Notes under the pieces: generated by a model
Database searches by the model: none
Told to the model about the DNA's origin: nothing
What the model saw: the letters and a program-made list of their open reading frames with translations, nothing else
Shown: positions 28,697-41,874 of the stretch, in pieces
How positions within the stretch are numbered: the first letter of the stretch is position 1
Layout of the letters: each line of letters starts with the position of its first letter
Position numbers and translations under genes: made by a program
Assembly (NCBI GenBank): GCA_963971285.1
Contig: OZ020244.1
Location: 31,496,001-31,560,000 of the forward strand
Direction: 5' to 3'
Length of the DNA stretch: 64,000 nt
Origin: Astropecten irregularis
Lineage: Eukaryota > Echinodermata > Asteroidea > Paxillosida > Astropectinidae

Positions 28697-31377
28697 ATGT
28701 GTTACAAAGTCACCTGTGAGAAGTGCAAGAAAATCACATGGAAAGGTATTTACTGTCATTAAATAGCCGTCATTTTTGTAGCGTCTTCTTTAGAGAAAAG
28801 ACTTCTTCAGATAAAATATTGACTACTGCATGACTATCAATTGAAAAATAAAAATATAAAATGTGGTGACTCTATTTCTTGTGCGTAATGTTGTGAAGGA
28901 CTGGAATTTTAAACGTTGCAAAACCTTTCTCCAAACATGATCACATTTCTACAAACAATGCTGGGACTTTGGATCCTAGGATCCAAATGTCAGACCCTCC
29001 TAACTCCAACTTCCAAGCATTTTACATATTTCAGGTCATTATTTTTGGCTGATGAGCAGTTGCAGCCGTTTATTACTTGCATTGTGATTAATTACAAATA
29101 TTAGTTGTTGTAATCTGCAGTCTAAAGGTAATATCATACTTTGGTTTTTGTCAAAAGAAATACAGATTCATGGGCGAAAATACCAAGACAGATACAGTAA
29201 CAGTCATCTGTGAAAATTTCAGTCCCATACATGGGCAGAAATCCCTCCCTGATCATGGGGGGGACATCAATTTACACTTCATATAAGAGAGTAACTTTCA
29301 GTATACAGTGCCATGCCTGTGGCCTAGCATACGCTTGCATGTTTGTGTACCGTATCGTAATGTATGGTAGGTGTGCCGATCACGAGTCAGTGTTCTCCAA
29401 CTTTGAAAAATAAAACTATATGAGGCTATGCATGGTAGAAGTACAGGTTTTTTTGTAACACCATGTGACACTCTTGTGTAGTATGGGGTGGGTCTGCAAA
29501 ATCCTATCCCTTTTTTAAAGAAATGAAGTTACGGCGTGGGGTCCGGGGCCTGCTGAAGGGCCGGGCAAAATTTTGATTCTAGATGCTCTGTAGTGCATTC
29601 TAAGGCAATTCCTGGCCACTTTCCTCAGATTTTTTTTAGGGAAAGTTTAAAAGATTTTAATCAGACTTGCATGGTATAGAAGAACATAATAGGCTTTTTG
29701 GTAACATCATGTGACACTCTTGTGTGAGTACGTTATTTGGTCTGAAAAGAGCATGATAACGGGATGTTCCGGCCAGTTTGCCAGTAATTTTAATCAGACT
29801 TCCATTTATTTAGCACATAATTACTAAACAGAACTTAAAATAAAAGATTATAAATAAAGATTAGTACCACTACGTACTCCTATAATTCCTAATTTTCCAA
29901 ACTTCTATTTTTCAGTTATTGATCTGGGTGAGTGGGTGGTTTAAGAAAACACGCAAGTTGGGGGTTTCAAAGGTATTAAAGGAGTTGTATCATACTTTAG
30001 TAGGGAAAACCAAAACAGAATTGTTCACATATTTACCTATTACTTACAGGGTATAAAGATGGTGCTGGCAGATACCATCACAATTGTTCTGCCTTTATCA
30101 AGAAATTAGCAAAACAACGACAGAAAATATTTTTGATCTTAAAAAGATCCTGTGTTGTATTTAGAAATATGCCTATATGGTGAAGCAAATAATGTAAACC
30201 TCAAAATGATAAACATATTTTGAATGAAGAAAATGCAAATGTTTTGCTTCAGCTGAAAACAATACTTGGGTGAACCAGTTAAGTTTTTAAATGAAGACAC
30301 TGTATTTTATGGGCCTAGGTAGATTTCTATATTGTACTCTATTGTACTCAAATTCTGCAATTCCACAGAAAAATCATGAGAACTTTACTTTCATTACAAA
30401 CGTAATGACAGATGACAAATAATGAATATAAATGTACCTTAATATTTTCAAATATGGCACCTTGTGTTTTTTTATGGATGTACGAGAATTCTTCGGAAAT
30501 ATAGTTTGATTAAAGCAACCTCATTCAAAACGCAGTAAGAAGTTTCGCGAAACTCCGACGACGAACGAGATTAAATCCGTCATGAGTCAGTGCAAAATCA
30601 TTGGATTCGAGCATGGTGCTCTATGGAAAAAAACGGTTTTAAATGGATGAGTCAAACGGGAGACGCGTAACCAGATTTGTATACACAAGAATGTATACGT
30701 ATGCAGACTGTATGCGGTTTAAGTCAATTTCAGTGCAGTAAACGTTACGTGTATGCATGCGGGCCGGCCATGCAGGGGCATCTCAACTGCACGTCGTCGA
30801 TTTGAGTCGCATGGCAAACAAGACAGTTCACACAATTTGCCCATTGGGAATGAGCAAGCGGTCAGTGCGCAGACGACAAAAACAATTGCTCATGGTAAAG
30901 GGTTAAAACATGGAGGGGACAATCGACATTATGTCCCCCACTTCCAAAATCATGGGGGGGACGTGTCCCCCCTGTCCCCCCCGGGATTTCCGCCCATGGT
31001 CCCATACGGTGCCCACTTTTTGAGAAAACAGTGAAAAACAGCCACATTATTTCTTAAGTCTTTTCTCTTTTATTTTTGATCTTTTAAAAGATCAAAAAGA
31101 TTTTTGGTCATTGTTTTACTAATTTCTGAATAAATACAGCATTTCAGGCGGAAACATTTTAACGGTATGTTTCTTCCACCACCATCTTCATACCCTGTAA
31201 GTTATACGTAAAACTGTGAACATTTCTGTTTTGGTTTCTTACCAAAGTATGATACAAAGTATGTGGAATTCATTTGTTTTAAATAGTCTTGTGTGGTTTT
31301 CCCTAGGATGTGGCAAACATGTGGAGCAGGTGATGAAGGACGTTCCTCAGAATGACAGATGTCAGTGTCCACGATAG
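28697..31377 (+). CDS. 39-residue Cys-rich conserved small protein (possible zinc binder)
   Basis: Two exons, 28697-28745 and 31307-31377, join in phase across AAAG|GTATTT and CCCTAG|GA to give 39 residues and TAG. Exon 1 has an acceptor at 28683, so the ATG is preceded by 13 bases of spliced 5' UTR. The Cys residues are at 2, 7, 10, 18, 35 and 37. The skeleton is C7-x2-C10, then TWKGCGKH (residues 14-21), then VP and RCxC (residues 34-37). From memory, very similar 35-60-residue proteins of unknown function (VTCxxCxKxTWxGCGxH) occur in fungi, plants and actinobacteria. I did not check this. Two CxC or CxxC pairs plus a His suggest a single zinc site, which is inference. The gene is too short for usual gene finders and its 2.56-kb intron is full of transposons. 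Confidence rests on the splice phase and on the intact skeleton spanning both exons. Confidence 0.75.
29124..31265 (+). repeat. Copy of the AAAGGTAGTATCATACTTTGG repeat, split by a hAT-like insertion
   Basis: The left part is 29124-29229 and the right part 30999-31265. Joined across the insert they match the intact 354-bp copy at 47654-48007 (AAATTTCAGTCCCATACGG and onwards). It lies inside the intron of the small Cys-rich gene. Confidence 0.83.
29230..30998. mobile_element. 1769-bp hAT-like non-autonomous element
   Basis: The ends are inverse (CATGGGCAGAAATCCC and its inverse with one mismatch). GTCCCATA flanks both sides (29222-29229 and 30999-31006), an 8-bp target duplication. The subterminal ends are rich in GGGGGGACA. 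No transposase frame is found. A third repeat of the AAAGGTAGTATC family lies inside at about 29976-30150. Confidence 0.87.
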
Positions 31378-31572
31378 TAGGTCAAGAGGACAGACATTGC
31401 CTGCCATGAGGAGACAGACATAGGTAGGTCCAAGATACGTTCAAGCTATCTGAGAATAAATATAACCATGAGCCCCGACAGGGTTCATCTCAAATTTTGC
31501 AGATTGTGCTGCTTTGTTGAGTGAACTTACATTGAGGCCTAATTGCGGTGGAACTATGGTGTTACTAACAGC

Positions 31573-31823
31573 TAAAGGCCTTTTCCCACTAGAGCACTCA
31601 TCCCCGGGGCAAACTCACCCCGGAGCCGCCCTGGGGTGAAAATTTCAACCCTGATCCTGAGCAGGGTTGAACTAACCCCGAAGAAAGGGCAGTCTTTGGG
31701 TGGCTCAGGGGCGGCTCGGGGGTGACGGACGGGTGAACATTTCAAGTGGGAATCGTGGCTTATTTTCACCCCTGCATCGCCCCGGGGCCACCCCCGAGAT
31801 TGGTCAAGTGGGAAAAGACCTTA
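31573..31823. repeat. Foldback element with AAGGCCTTTTCCCACT ends
   Basis: TAAAGGCCTTTTCCCACTAG and AAGTGGGAAAAGACCTTAA are inverse. The body is rich in GGGGTGA and CACCCC. The end sequence resembles, without matching, that of 1030-1342. Confidence 0.78.
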
Positions 31824-32467
31824 AGTCTGCTAAAATGTGGCAGATCACTTCAAATCAGGGCCCAGTTTCATGACACTGCTTAATTACAGTAAGCATGGAA
31901 TCGGCGCTTACAGAAGCTGATAATTCTGTGCTTATATGAGATCCTAATTCATGGATTGAGGAGGAATTTCCAAACGTGAACGTGCAATACTCGCATAACT
32001 ATAAAAGGATTTTATGCTAAGGTGACTAGTGTGAAATGCCTTTGTTTTTGAAAACCTTCCCCTGTCACCCACCACCCCCTCCTCCTCCACCATACAAACC
32101 ATAATGACACTGACATTTTGTATCTTTTTTTGTCCAGGATAAGTACTACATGGCCCACATTTTTGGAACTTTTTTACAACTCAGCGGATTTTGAAGGGTT
32201 TCGACAGGTTTCTTGAATTTTTCTTACAACTACGTTTTGTGATGTATACATATGTATGGTGCAAGGGAATATTGCAGGCCTACTTTAAATAGGCGTGAAT
32301 AATTAAATGATTTTGTCTTTATTTGATCAGTATTAAATTTCTCACAACAATGTTTATAATTTATTGGGGGTTTCTTGGTAAGGGTTAATTTACATTGTGT
32401 AAGACTAATCTAAGCATGAAATAATTCACTTTCAGTACTTTTATTGTAGACTTTGTTCTAAGGCTAT

Positions 32468-32699
32468 GGGCCTTTTTGGAAACAGAGGCTCAGGCTCAGG
32501 TACCATTTTGTGAATCCATTCTAAAATAACGGGTATAAAAATAGAGGCTTTTGGTAGCGGTTTGAAAGTAGATTCTCTGGTTTGAAAAGGGAAAACAGAG
32601 CTTCAGCTCCAATTGAAAAACCACAACCTATATTTTCAGCATATGAATGACAGAGCCAAGCCCTAGCCTGAGCCTAACCTCCGTTTCGAAAAGGCCCTT
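32468..32699. repeat. GGCTCAGGCTCC foldback family, copy 4
   Basis: The ends are GGGCCTTTTTGGAAACAGAGG and TCCGTTTCGAAAAGGCCC. It carries the shared body with AACGGGTATAAAAATAGAGG. Confidence 0.83.
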
Positions 32700-32809
32700 A
32701 GTTTGTAGTTTGAGTTAGTTGTTCTTTCGGTCAGATAAGTTGCGTATATTATGTACATGTACTTTATAGCATAGTGTGAAGTAAACTATTGAGAGGGCGC
32801 TTTTGCACC

Positions 32810-33241
32810 AAAGATTATATAGTCTACGCGCAAGATGGATAACTGACCATAGGGCACGTGGTAATCGGTATGGAGGCCGCCATTCTCCATACAAATTATA
32901 CACAATCCGCCATGTTGGTGTGCAAATAGCGAGTACATGTAGTTTGTACACGGGACATATGGGAGTTGGGAGATTTATCAAAGAAAAGTGTAGTGTTGGG
33001 CAAGATTTTGGCCCGGATTCGATTAAAACCTATTGTTTATTGTAAATAGAAATATTTGACATTGATGTGAAGCAGCTGAATATGTAAACAACGATTTTTT
33101 GTGGTTTTCTGGACCAACTTTTGCAAGTATTGCACACTTCGCTCATATCATCTCCGTATGTGGAAAGCCAGAATGGCACCCATGGCGATTACACGTTTCA
33201 GGGAGAGTTCCCCATCTTGCGCGTAGCGCTATATAATCTTT
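32810..33241. mobile_element. 432-bp TIR element with AAAGATTATATAG ends
   Basis: The ends AAAGATTATATAGTCTACGC and GCGTAGCGCTATATAATCTTT are inverse over about 30 bases. No clear target duplication is seen. The interior is unique in this window. Confidence 0.8.
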
Positions 33242-33859
33242 GATCTATACATAGCTGAAAACAGCAGTGGCTACGGCTGTAATGTTGCCAAAGGCAGCAA
33301 CAAATTGGCAGCTTTACATAGAAATGTGCTTATTAACAGCCGCAGCTGTAGCCGTGTAATTGGATTTTACCAGAGTCCATATGTAAAACAAAGTCCCCAA
33401 AAAATTAACTGGTACCCCTCATGTGTACCATCTTTTTAATACAGTTCTGATATGTTCTAGTCGGGTATACCCACCGTTTATGCTGAAGGATACCTTTGTT
33501 TCATTCTGGCAGGAAGATTGAGTTCCTTGGTCACTCGCTCCCAAAAACATTCAAATATTTCCACCACACAGCATTCAAGTTTATAAAAAAACCTGTTTTC
33601 AGGGTCATTTTCATGAAGTCATTTTTGTGATGATACTAAAGTGAAAGTTCATTCTCATTTTATCTCTGTCCTTCGGGATAATCTGTTTAAGCCTCAGGAA
33701 TTATGGGATTATATGGGATTAAATATTTATGGGGAATCATTGTGTGCTAATCCAGTCTTTGCTGGCTTTGTCATGACTGGAAGATTGGGACGTTTCCGCT
33801 GGTAACAGACTCGGCCAAAATTGTCAGCAGTCGGTCAAGCCCATCTGTTGGTACAGTAC

Positions 33860-34655
33860 AGGATTGGTATAAAACATACCCAAACAGAAATGTTCACAGA
33901 TTTATGTATAACTTTTAGGATATGAAGATGGTGCTGGTAGAAACATACCATTCAAATATTTCCGCCTGAAATGGTGTATTTATCCAGAAAAGAGTGAAAC
34001 AAAGACGGAAAACAGTTTTGATCTCAGGGTAAGATCACAACCAGATAACCAATCTTGATCTTTTTAAAGAAAAATTTAGTCGGGTTTACGCTATGTTCTT
34101 GTGACTCAGATGTCTGATTGAGCTCAAATGCTCACAGGTTTATGATTTCATGTATATGCTTGATCAGACATGTTTGATTAGTGCAGTTCTGTGACTTTTA
34201 CCAATCATTAATTATACCTTTAAAGGTAATATCATACTTTGGTAGCATACCAAAACAACTATGGTAGAAACAACCAACAAAAAGACAAGACTTTTGATCT
34301 CAGGGAGATTAATTAAAACCAAGGATGAGATTGACCAATGATAAAAATGTCTGAAAACAGCTGACAGGGAGCATAAAAAGCCTGAAATCTGAAAATCTCC
34401 TATACTTTTGTGCACAGTCTGTGAGGGAAAAAATCTGAAATCCAAAACAAAAAAGTCTGAAATCAGATTTTAATCTGAGAAATCTCACCCCTGTTAAACT
34501 CTTATGAATAGACTTGAAAACAGTGTTAGTGTTTTTCACAGTTTGCTCAAAAAGTGGGCAGTTTGGACAGGAAATTTCACAGATGACTGTTACTGTATCT
34601 TCCCTGATAATTTCGGCCATGAATCTGCATTTCTTTGGCAAAAACCAAAATATGA
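33860..34655. repeat. Two adjacent AAAGGTAGTATC-family copies
   Basis: A core-variant copy runs from about 33860 to ACCTTTAA near 34226. A second starts at once (AAAGGTAATATCATACTTTGG) and continues to about 34655. The two share their abutting ends. Confidence 0.7.
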
Positions 34656-35142
34656 AGCAGCCATTTATTAGATCAATGTAGCATGGTCATTCCTGTTAAT
34701 AGATTATTTGCCCCAACAGGTTAAAATATGTTACAAGTACTCGTAGGGGTCCAGTGTGATAGAAAAACAATTACCTGAAATATTATTACTGCTGCATAAG
34801 ATGATCAATTTAGATCTAAATTACTATTGAATTTAGAAATCAAATTCATATTTTTGTGGACTTTTTCTCTATCACAATGTAGATTTATGTGATTCAGTGG
34901 TAATTTTTGAAAATTTGAGAATTTATACATTTTTTATGTTGCACACATAAAATTATCAATAAATCTATTTTCATCTCAAAATTTGCAATGAGTATGGGCA
35001 GATTGTTTTTAGAGTGGAAAATAATAACAATGTGGCATTGTGTATGATATGTTAATGTTATTGTATTTTGAGAAATGCTGTATAATACAAACAAATACGA
35101 GTACGACATTTGTAGATTCAGTGGGAATACAATCGGTCTAAG

Positions 35143-35278
35143 GCTGTGTCCCAAATCTCTGGCTGCGACCGCAAATTACACACGCACCTATGACAGCCAC
35201 TAGCCAGTGACTGCAGCCGTTTCCATACACTTGTGTGTTATTTGCAGCCACAGCCACAGAATCGGGACACGTCCTAAT
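35143..35278. repeat. Foldback element, GTGTCCCAAATCTCTGGCTG family, intact copy
   Basis: GGCTGTGTCCCAAATCTCTGG pairs with CCACAGAATCGGGACACG. The arms also contain GCAGCC and its inverse. A second, interrupted copy is at 56006-56500. Confidence 0.75.
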
Positions 35279-36265
35279 ATGGACATTGTTGAATTGATCC
35301 AGTCATGGAATCAGTTAAATTAGCTTATTTCATGATCTTGAAAAAATTACTACTCCGTTAAAATTATACAAAACTGAAATCATGACCACACAGTAATCCT
35401 GTAACAAAATTTATTACTGTTTTTTGTTTGTTTATTTTAACTTTACAATGTCATTCAAAATTCATCATTCAACAACTATCCCAATGAGTCATGTACTCTC
35501 TCTGATCGTCATCACATCAGTTGGTAATTTTTATTTTTATTGGAGGTGGTAGACTCCAGCAACTGCCAAATTTGTGTCAGATAAACCAAGTTTGATCTCC
35601 CAACATGATTATACTGTCCTTGGGAATTGTCTGTGGGAAAAATGCTCAAACAGCACTCTGCACTGATGCTAATGAATGTAGAAGTTCAAGTCCCTGGATT
35701 GCAGGCAATGCGTTGTCAGATTGACACGTACTGGGTACCAGTATTTCAATCAAAATTGCCATTGTGCCATTGTTGACAGAAGAAGAAATGGCATAAATGA
35801 TGGGATACCAACAACCAAACTTTGGGACAACTGACGGATTTGGCAGCACTGAAGTCCACTACCACCTCTGTGGGAATTGCAATAGCGTTCCGCACAAATG
35901 ACGTCACACCATGCATGCACGTGCACACATACCTCCACTCACCACATGTTTGCATGGCCACGTTGCAATGTTTGTCTGAGGTTCGGTGCTATTTTTAGAG
36001 CAAGTGCGCAGTGCTATTCAAGTTACGCCCACCTTTAAACAACTAAAGGTACCTTCTCATTTGAGGTGGGGCAGGGGTGGATCTACGTAGGAAAAACATC
36101 CTATCCTGATTCAGTCAAAGGTAATTTATACCCTGTTAAAAAATCTGGATTAATAGTACAAACCAAATATCTTATGCACATCAGGGAAAAAACCCACAAA
36201 CATTAGCTACAATTCATGCTGCATTGAAAACATTCAATCAGAACACAATTTTAAATGTGTTGCTA

Positions 36266-36636
36266 TTTAAAGGTAGTACCATACTTTGGTAGAACACCAA
36301 AATGGGGATCTTCACAGATTTAATTACCTGTCAGTTACAGGGTATAAAGATGGTGATGGTAGAAACATACCGTTAGAATTTTTCTGTCCGAAATGCTGTA
36401 TCTATCTGGAAAAGAGTAAAACCAATGCCCATAAACAATTTTCATCTTTTAAAGAACAAAAATAACAGTGAAAATACTAAAGAAATACTGTGGGAATTTT
36501 TCACCGTTTTCTCAAAAGCTGTGCACCGCATGGGACGGAAAATTTCACAGATGACTGTTACTGTATCTTCCTTGATATTTTCGCCCGTGAATCTACATAT
36601 CTTTGACAAAAACCAAAGTATGGTATTACCTTTAAA
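36266..36636. repeat. AAAGGTAGTATC TIR family, near-complete copy
   Basis: It runs TTTAAAGGTAGTACCATAC to GTATGGTATTACCTTTAAA, which are inverse ends. Inside is the block CACAGATGACTGTTACTGTATC. Confidence 0.8.
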
Positions 36637-38284
36637 GGTGGAACGGGTTCTCATTTCCTACATATTGCATTCGTTTTATCAGGCTGTTGAGTTGAGGCCG
36701 GATGAACACATTACCATTATCAATATTACAACAAATCTTTATACATCATTTACATAAAATACTTGTTTTTAAAATGTACTATTTCACAAGGTGACGGATG
36801 ATTTAAAAAAAAAAAAAAACATGTTACAGTTTACAGGTAAAAATGATGAACAAAAATCTAAAACAGAGACTTAAATAACAAAAAGTACAGCTCTTGGATT
36901 TTTTTGCAAAGCATACAATATAAACTGTGCAGTGACTCAATAGGAACGCCGAATGGATTACACCAAAGTACCTCAAAACAAATACAAAAAATTAACATTT
37001 ACACAAAAAAACAGCATTTTTAAGGAAAGAAACTAGAGTGAGTTACTACTCCCTGAGGACAAAACAATGAATGCCGAAATAAACTCGAAAAAAATTATAA
37101 ATAAATAAATAAATAGATACATCAATAACTACAACACAATAATCTAAAAAAAAAAAGACACTGACTGACAGTAGCCCGAAAATGGATCCAAACTTGTACA
37201 GAGGATATGTGCAACCTGAGACACAAGCTCAATGCGTTGGTGTAATAATTGAATTCTGCACTTACAGTCACTATTTTCTGATGGCATCTGTTTTAATACA
37301 GAAGTTCTGGCCTACAGTATCAAAGTACAACGTCCGTGCTTATGCTTGGTTTGATTACAGTAAGCGGGAATATGTGGCTTAGTAAAAGCTTTCGATGCTC
37401 TGAATTGGTCTTGGTATTTTGTGCAATTATCGCCCCTGATGAAACATGCCACGCTTGGTCATTTCACTGCAGGAATGATGATCTCAAAATTGTAACAAAA
37501 CCCTGAAAATTTGAAATAAAGACATGAACCACATCTGACATAAGTGAAAGCAAAACTTCTTTAACAATCCAAACTTATGCCTGTTATTATCATAGTTGAT
37601 GAATATTTCATAAGAGTCTTGTATGTTTGGTCGTTTAATTGTGGAAAAGCTTATTTTTGTCAGTTTGGCACTACGGTACTCCCCCTCTCTGTAAGTAGTA
37701 CTTAACTTCCAGCTCTTAGAACAAGGAACTTAATGGACACAATTACATGAACATAATACGTACACCATTCAATTGCACTGTACTTTCGGCTCCTACGACA
37801 ACACACTTACAAAGCAGGCCAAGATTCTGCGTAACATTCTGTGCACAAGACAATAATAATTATAACGCTTATGGGAAAAATAAAATCAGACGAATTTGTG
37901 GGTTTGTAGTTGTTTCGCTGTCTCTACTAAGCCCACTCTTGTGTAAACCTTTGAAATTACCAAACACAAACACTACGATGTAACAATGCGCTTTCAATAC
38001 CACAATTCCCCCGAAGTGGTAGAAGTACATGTTACATGATGATATTGCTGCGTACACGTACGATATATACACACAATTAAGTTGGGTAATATATATACAC
38101 TAGACAATCCTACAGAAATATCAATAGATTTATTTAAATTTTCAACTAGAAATTGATGGCTCTTACCCTGTACAAAATATCATTATTAAGATAGAAATAT
38201 CCCCATCCACATCTAATTCTTCAAAGTAACTAACCCCTCATCAGACTCGTGGTGGCAGCAGACACACTAGTCCATGTTCACAAT

Positions 38285-38503
38285 GGGCGTTTACGAAACA
38301 GAGGCTCAGGCTCCGTCTCCATTTCATGAATCCATTCTGAAATAACGGGTATTAAAATAGAGGCATTTGGCTGTGGTTCTGAAGTAGATTCTCTGGTTTG
38401 AAAAGAAAAACACAACATCAGCTTCAATGTGATACCACAACCTATATTTTCAGCATATGGATGTCAGAGTTGGAGCCTGAGCCTAAGCCTCTGTTTCGTA
38501 AAC
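38285..38503. repeat. GGCTCAGGCTCC foldback family, copy 5
   Basis: The ends are GGCGTTTACGAAACAGAGGC and GCCTCTGTTTCGTAAAC, which pair. It has the shared body. Confidence 0.83.
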
Positions 38504-39772
38504 ATGAACGGCCTATGTTATGGCAGCCTTGTACATATCAATGGCTTGGTCCTTACTATAAAGTGGCTACGGCTTGAGAAAACACACAAGCCTATGAGAA
38601 ACTGATGCAGCCGCTAATGTGTAAAAACTCAGGCTGTAGCAAATAATAGCACAGCCTATAACAAGCAATACGGATACCAGAACAGCTGCAATAATACATC
38701 ACACAACAGGACTAGTGCGTCTTGACCACTAAACAGATTGCCGTTTTAAAAATCATAATTTCATTTTTTTAAACCGCACCAAGGCATGTAGGCCCTACAT
38801 ATCAAGCATGCTTAAATGACACATTTAACAACAACACATTTGACCAAAGGAAGTCAAATCAGTCAACTTTACAAACACGTTTTTTTCTGTCCTTCACTGA
38901 AAAGTTAAAACTAGTGTACAAAAATCTAAAAACCTGGAGAAATCATTTGAGGCAATTGGTGATGTGATTGTTTGTTTTTGCTTTTTTATATAAAATGTAT
39001 GCTTTATATTCTTATTAAAGTATATTTGGCAGAATACAGAACATCTGCAATTTAGAACATTTTTTACAAAAAATGTTGAAAAACAAATTGGATTTTGGAA
39101 GAAAGAGTTTTCAAGCAAAAAAATGCATTGCTCATGTTGTTTTTGGTGCAGCAAAATATAGTCACTGTGCATGCACATAAATGTGTGATTGGAACAATGT
39201 GATTGAATTCAAAAATAACAAACATCAATGGTTGGCTTCTATTTAATACAAATTGTCGGACCAGTATCACATGGGTCCAGCGAGCTTTTAAAAAATTCTT
39301 ACAAATTGTGAAAATTTGATGAGAAAGTACATCATGTGATCCAATCTCGGAAAATGGATGGTTTTTAACGTCATTCGCTACTTTAGGAACGTTGTGTACG
39401 CAATACGTTTTCAGACATGATATATTTTGATTCTTTTACTTTTAAAAAATATTATTTTAGCACAGATTTTATTTCGAATGGTTTGCATTTTAACCACAAT
39501 GTATTATTTTTACATTTGAATGTAATATGGAGATATAAGGCACAGTGGACAATGTTTCATGGTTGTTATATTCAACTTTTTTTCCAAGCAATTTTGAAAA
39601 AATGTCTGGACAAAATAATTCCCTAACACATATCGAGCCTGCAAGGGAAACTGCATTCTAGAAAGACTCCGTGTTACAGGCGACACTGAAATATAAAATT
39701 GGGTTTTGCCAGCACTGCTGTATGAAAATAGCGCCACCAAGTGTTGACCGAAGTCAACTGGAAAGACATCTG

Positions 39773-39993
39773 AGGGCCTTTTTGAAAACCTTGGCTCAGG
39801 CTCCGGCTCCATTTCGTGAAGTCATTATAAAATAGAGGGTATCAAACTAGAGGCTTTTGGCTGCGGTTTGGAAGTAGATTCTCTGGTTTGAAAAAGAAAA
39901 ACAGAGCTTCAAGCTTCAATGAAACACAACAACCTATATTTTCAGCATATGGATGACAGAGACGGAACCGGAGCCTGAGCCTGAGCCGGGGCA
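39773..39993. repeat. GGCTCAGGCTCC foldback family, copy 6
   Basis: The left end is GAGGGCCTTTTTGAAAACCTTGG and the right end is a run of GAGCCTGAGCC units. The shared body is present. The right terminus is partly lost. Confidence 0.78.
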
Positions 39994-41728
39994 GAGGTCA
40001 AAGTTCATCTGCATCGCTTGCTTGTGATTGCTTACAAAAGAAAAACCTCCCAGTTCCCCAGATGTGGATCACATTCATATAAAATGGAAGAGCTTGAATC
40101 ACGGCTGACTTTGCACGTCTACAGAAGAAGAAAAACGTGTTTTGGACATAAAAACTTGCTCCATCAAAAGTTCTGGAAGGCATAATTTGACAACTTTCAG
40201 GCACTCTGATCATTTTTTAATGTTGCTTTTGCTACTTGTCATGTCGAAAAAGTGATAGAAAGTGTATAAAAAATCTAACGTTTAGTGCTGCATACAAATT
40301 CTACGAGTAGAAAAAGGCGGGATTCTGTGTTTATATATTCAAAACAGTGGAAGGCATAATACTTGGCTTGGTACTTGGTAGTCTGGTTACCAGACCCATC
40401 AAGGTCATGCATATTCATAAGGTCAATCCAAATTGACGTGGGACAGTCACACTTAGACTGTGTCCCTTCACATTGGGAATAGAAGAAAAAAGTCATGCTT
40501 AGAAGAGAAAAACAAATTGTGTCTCTTCATAGTCAATGTTTTCAGACGTTCTCAAAACTCATTTCTTCTGATTCGTCTTAATAAGTTGGTTTGAGTTATT
40601 GCCGTTCATTCCTTTTAATATTTAATTTCCCATTGTCGCAATCTGTATTTTAATGTGGGACTTGCAATTGTGTGCAAGAAATCTCTTTTGTGACTTTGTC
40701 GGGTTGCGAATATGACCGTAAAGTCCGTAAAGCTCAATGTTTTCCAAACAAAGGAAAACTATCATGTTCCAATGATGTGCTGTGTTGTAATATGGGCGGA
40801 AAAGCCATAACTTGCACAGCCGCTCTTCATTGGAACGAGCATAAATAGATGGCATGGTCACATTTCACACAATTGTCATGTTGGTATATGAAAGTGGATT
40901 CAGCACAAGATTGTACAGTACAATACATGTATATTGAAGGTCTCGGGTTCGAGTCCTGAGCCCAATTTCATGGAATCCATTACGGCCTATTTTTGTGCTT
41001 ACAGGCTCTGCTTTGCATGAAATCTATTTCATGGAATCTGTAAGCCAGACTTTTGGCGCTAATAATCAGCTAGCATAGAATTTCTAGACTAACCTTGTTT
41101 TTTTTTGCTAACGCAATGCATTCTGCAGAAAGTAAATGCTTGCCGTTACCAAAAAGAAAACTTTCCCATGAAATACGCTAACTGTAGAGAAAAAAAGTCT
41201 GCTACCATAAGCAAAGAATTTTTGCTTACGCTATTACAGATTCCATGAGATTGAACTTCTCTGGCTGTACCCAAGATCTGTCTGAAGATTCTGTCAATGT
41301 CTTGCTCTGAACTGGGTTCAGTTCTGCATAGTCAAATTTCATGAAGCCCAACACCGGCAGAATTACGAAAAATATTGAGGTCTCTGTTGTCTTCCAGAAA
41401 AAACCTGAAAAGTGACAGTTGGTGATGTTTTTAAAGACTCGATGGTTTGGTTTGGTTAAATTGTCTATCAGTTTCAACATTTTGTACTTCAGTCGGACAG
41501 TTTGCACATTATGAGTTACGACATGGCACAGTAATGTCTCTTTTTGCTGAAAGGTAAATCCCAGTTATTCTTCTCAAATTTCAATTGTTTCACATGTTTT
41601 GTGGGTTTGCAAAGCATACCGGTGTGTATGTTTTGAGATTGATTTGAGTTGTTGACAATTTGGTGGTTTGTGTACGCTAAAGCAAAGAAGTTGCTGATTC
41701 CGACAAATTTTGCTGCTATGCTGTGCTA

Positions 41729-41874
41729 CCAGGGGTCGATTTCACAAAGCCCTATGATCGTTTGTAACTTGAGTTATAAAGGATAATCCATCGTATCCTA
41801 CATAAGGCTGCAATGCATCATAAGTCCTACGATTGATAGTAAGTTGTAAGAGTTTGGTGAAATCGACCCCCTGG
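41729..41874. repeat. Foldback element next to the CTTNBP2 stop codon
   Basis: It has inverted ends CCAGGGGTCGATTTCAC and GTGAAATCGACCCCCTGG. It lies about 100 bases downstream of the CTTNBP2 stop codon, so it is probably transcribed as part of the 3' UTR and could form a hairpin there. Confidence 0.85.

Noticed and set aside
29230-30998. Transposase gene inside the hAT-like element
   Set aside because: No frame longer than about 90 codons and no hAT dimerisation motif is visible; the element is non-autonomous.
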